Shown here in pieces: positions 5,579 to 5,966 of a DNA stretch of 5,966 bases. Both the position numbers and the translations under genes were made by a program. Source of the stretch: Planctomycetota bacterium (GTDB lineage Bacteria; Planctomycetota; Planctomycetia; Pirellulales; Thermoguttaceae). The first letter of the stretch is position 1. Every line of letters starts with the position of its first letter. Below the pieces are notes generated by a model that made no database searches, was not told the DNA's origin, and saw only the letters and a list, made by a program, of their open reading frames with translations. The stretch lies in assembly GCA_023397045.1 (NCBI GenBank), contig JAEWUR010000453.1:1-5966 (forward strand), given 5' to 3'.

Positions 5579-5722
5579 CTAGTGGTCTGTCAATCATGGG
5601 TTGATGGGTTCGGGCGCCATGCCCACGCTTGTCGTGGGCATGATAATTCGCCGAAAACTCGCCACATGCCCACGACAAGCGTGGGCACGGCACCCCTCAC
5701 GGCACGGCTGACAAAGCACTAG
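5579..5722. mobile_element. 144-bp palindromic element with terminal inverted repeats (MITE- or REP-like)
   Basis: The ends are imperfect inverted repeats: left CTAGTGGTCTGTCA (5579-5592) against right TGACAAAGCACTAG (5709-5722), 12 of 14 positions complementary. Inside lies a much stronger 31-bp inverted repeat (5612-5642 with 5665-5695). No protein is encoded, so if mobile it would need a transposase in trans. Both ends finish in CTAG, which may be part of the terminal repeat or a 4-bp palindromic target duplication; the sequence alone cannot separate these. It lies between two minus-strand genes and accounts for about half of the 300-nt gap. Nothing else recognisable is in 5454-5578 or 5723-5756. 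A REP/BIME-type structural repeat is the main alternative to a mobile element. Confidence 0.6.
5612..5695. repeat. Nested 31-bp inverted repeat, each arm itself a hairpin
   Basis: Arms 5612-5642 and 5665-5695 are complementary at 29 of 31 positions, separated by a 22-nt spacer. Each arm is also self-complementary: CATGCCCACG, a 5-nt loop, then CGTGGGCATG (9 of 10 pairs in the right arm). The DNA or RNA can therefore fold as one long hairpin or as two short ones. The CATGCCCACG-type motif is one I associate with dispersed repeats in planctomycete genomes. No T-tract follows on either strand, so an intrinsic terminator is not the obvious role. Confidence 0.9.
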
Positions 5723-5756
5723 GGGGAATCCATCGTCCGATGCCGTTCGTCGTTTT

Positions 5757-5966
5757 TCAGGCGTGCATCGGGATCGGGACGAGCCATTGTTCGAAGAACG
5801 CGGCCATCGTCTTGATGCTGACGCCCGGCAACCAAGGGCATTGGGCAATGACGCCGCCGGCGCCGAAATCGAGCGATTTCCGGACGGCCAGGACGGCCTT
5901 GCGGAACTCGTCCGCCGAGCCCGGCTCGCGCAGCAGGCGCGGGTCCATCTCGCCCCAGAACGTGAC
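5757..5966 (-). CDS. Probable uroporphyrinogen-decarboxylase-superfamily protein, C-terminal fragment (5' end beyond window)
   Basis: The frame is open from the window edge to TGA at 5757-5759, giving 69 residues. The reading VTFWGEMDPRLLREPG, then a helix with ADEFRKAVLAVRKSLDF, then GGVIAQCPWLPGVS and a final helix around TMAAFFEQWL resembles the C-terminal end of URO-D-superfamily (beta/alpha)8 proteins. There, an 'FWG.id....l..gt.eevr..v' stretch is followed by a glycine-rich strand, an 'a.c....gvp.enI.a..ea' segment and the last helix. Members include haem-pathway HemE and many methyltransferase-like proteins of unknown substrate. The active-site residues lie upstream and outside the window, so the subfamily is undecided. 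An internal ATG exists at 5948, but the family match continues upstream of it. Confidence 0.62.
   Translation of the reverse strand, partial: VTFWGEMDPRLLREPGSADEFRKAVLAVRKSLDFGAGGVIAQCPWLPGVSIKTMAAFFEQWLVPIPMHA

Noticed and set aside
5612..5695. The paired repeats as a minimal CRISPR array
   Set aside because: The two copies are inverted rather than direct, with one 22-nt spacer and no cas genes nearby.

Overview
The window looks like chromosomal DNA from a planctomycete, probably of the Pirellulales type. The evidence is a Tat-exported Gfo/Idh/MocA oxidoreductase, a DUF6677-like membrane protein, a divergent RsmG of the kind I associate with that group, high GC in the housekeeping genes, and a palindromic intergenic repeat built on CATGCCCACG. 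The assignment rests on recognising families by eye, not on a search.

Layout. (1) Positions 1-1160, minus strand: ribBA, the bifunctional riboflavin-pathway enzyme, missing only its C-terminal tail at the window edge. (2) Positions 1161-1585: a gene-poor, A/T-richer stretch with one good plus-strand sigma70-like promoter. (3) Positions 1586-2586, plus strand: a tight three-gene cassette of clearly lower GC, holding a DUF6941-like protein, a HicB-like antitoxin and a HicA-like toxin. The first pair is 1 nt apart and the second overlaps by 8 nt. (4) Positions 2656-4635, plus strand: a Tat-signal Gfo/Idh/MocA oxidoreductase followed 3 nt later by rsmG. (5) Positions 4613-5453, minus strand: a DUF6677-like multi-pass membrane protein followed by a 73-residue membrane protein whose 3' end overlaps that of rsmG. 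(6) Positions 5454-5756: intergenic DNA dominated by a 144-bp nested palindrome with imperfect terminal inverted repeats, most simply a non-autonomous mobile or REP-like element. (7) Positions 5757-5966, minus strand: the C-terminal end of a probable uroporphyrinogen-decarboxylase-superfamily protein.

How the genes relate. ribBA and rsmG are housekeeping genes (flavin synthesis; 16S rRNA methylation). The DUF6941-hicB-hicA cassette looks like an acquired toxin-antitoxin module with an unexplained extra first gene. The two minus-strand membrane-protein genes probably form one transcription unit. The most notable items are the nested palindrome at 5579-5722, whose two arm differences are both G.U-compatible only in minus-strand RNA, and the tri-cistronic HicBA-type cassette.
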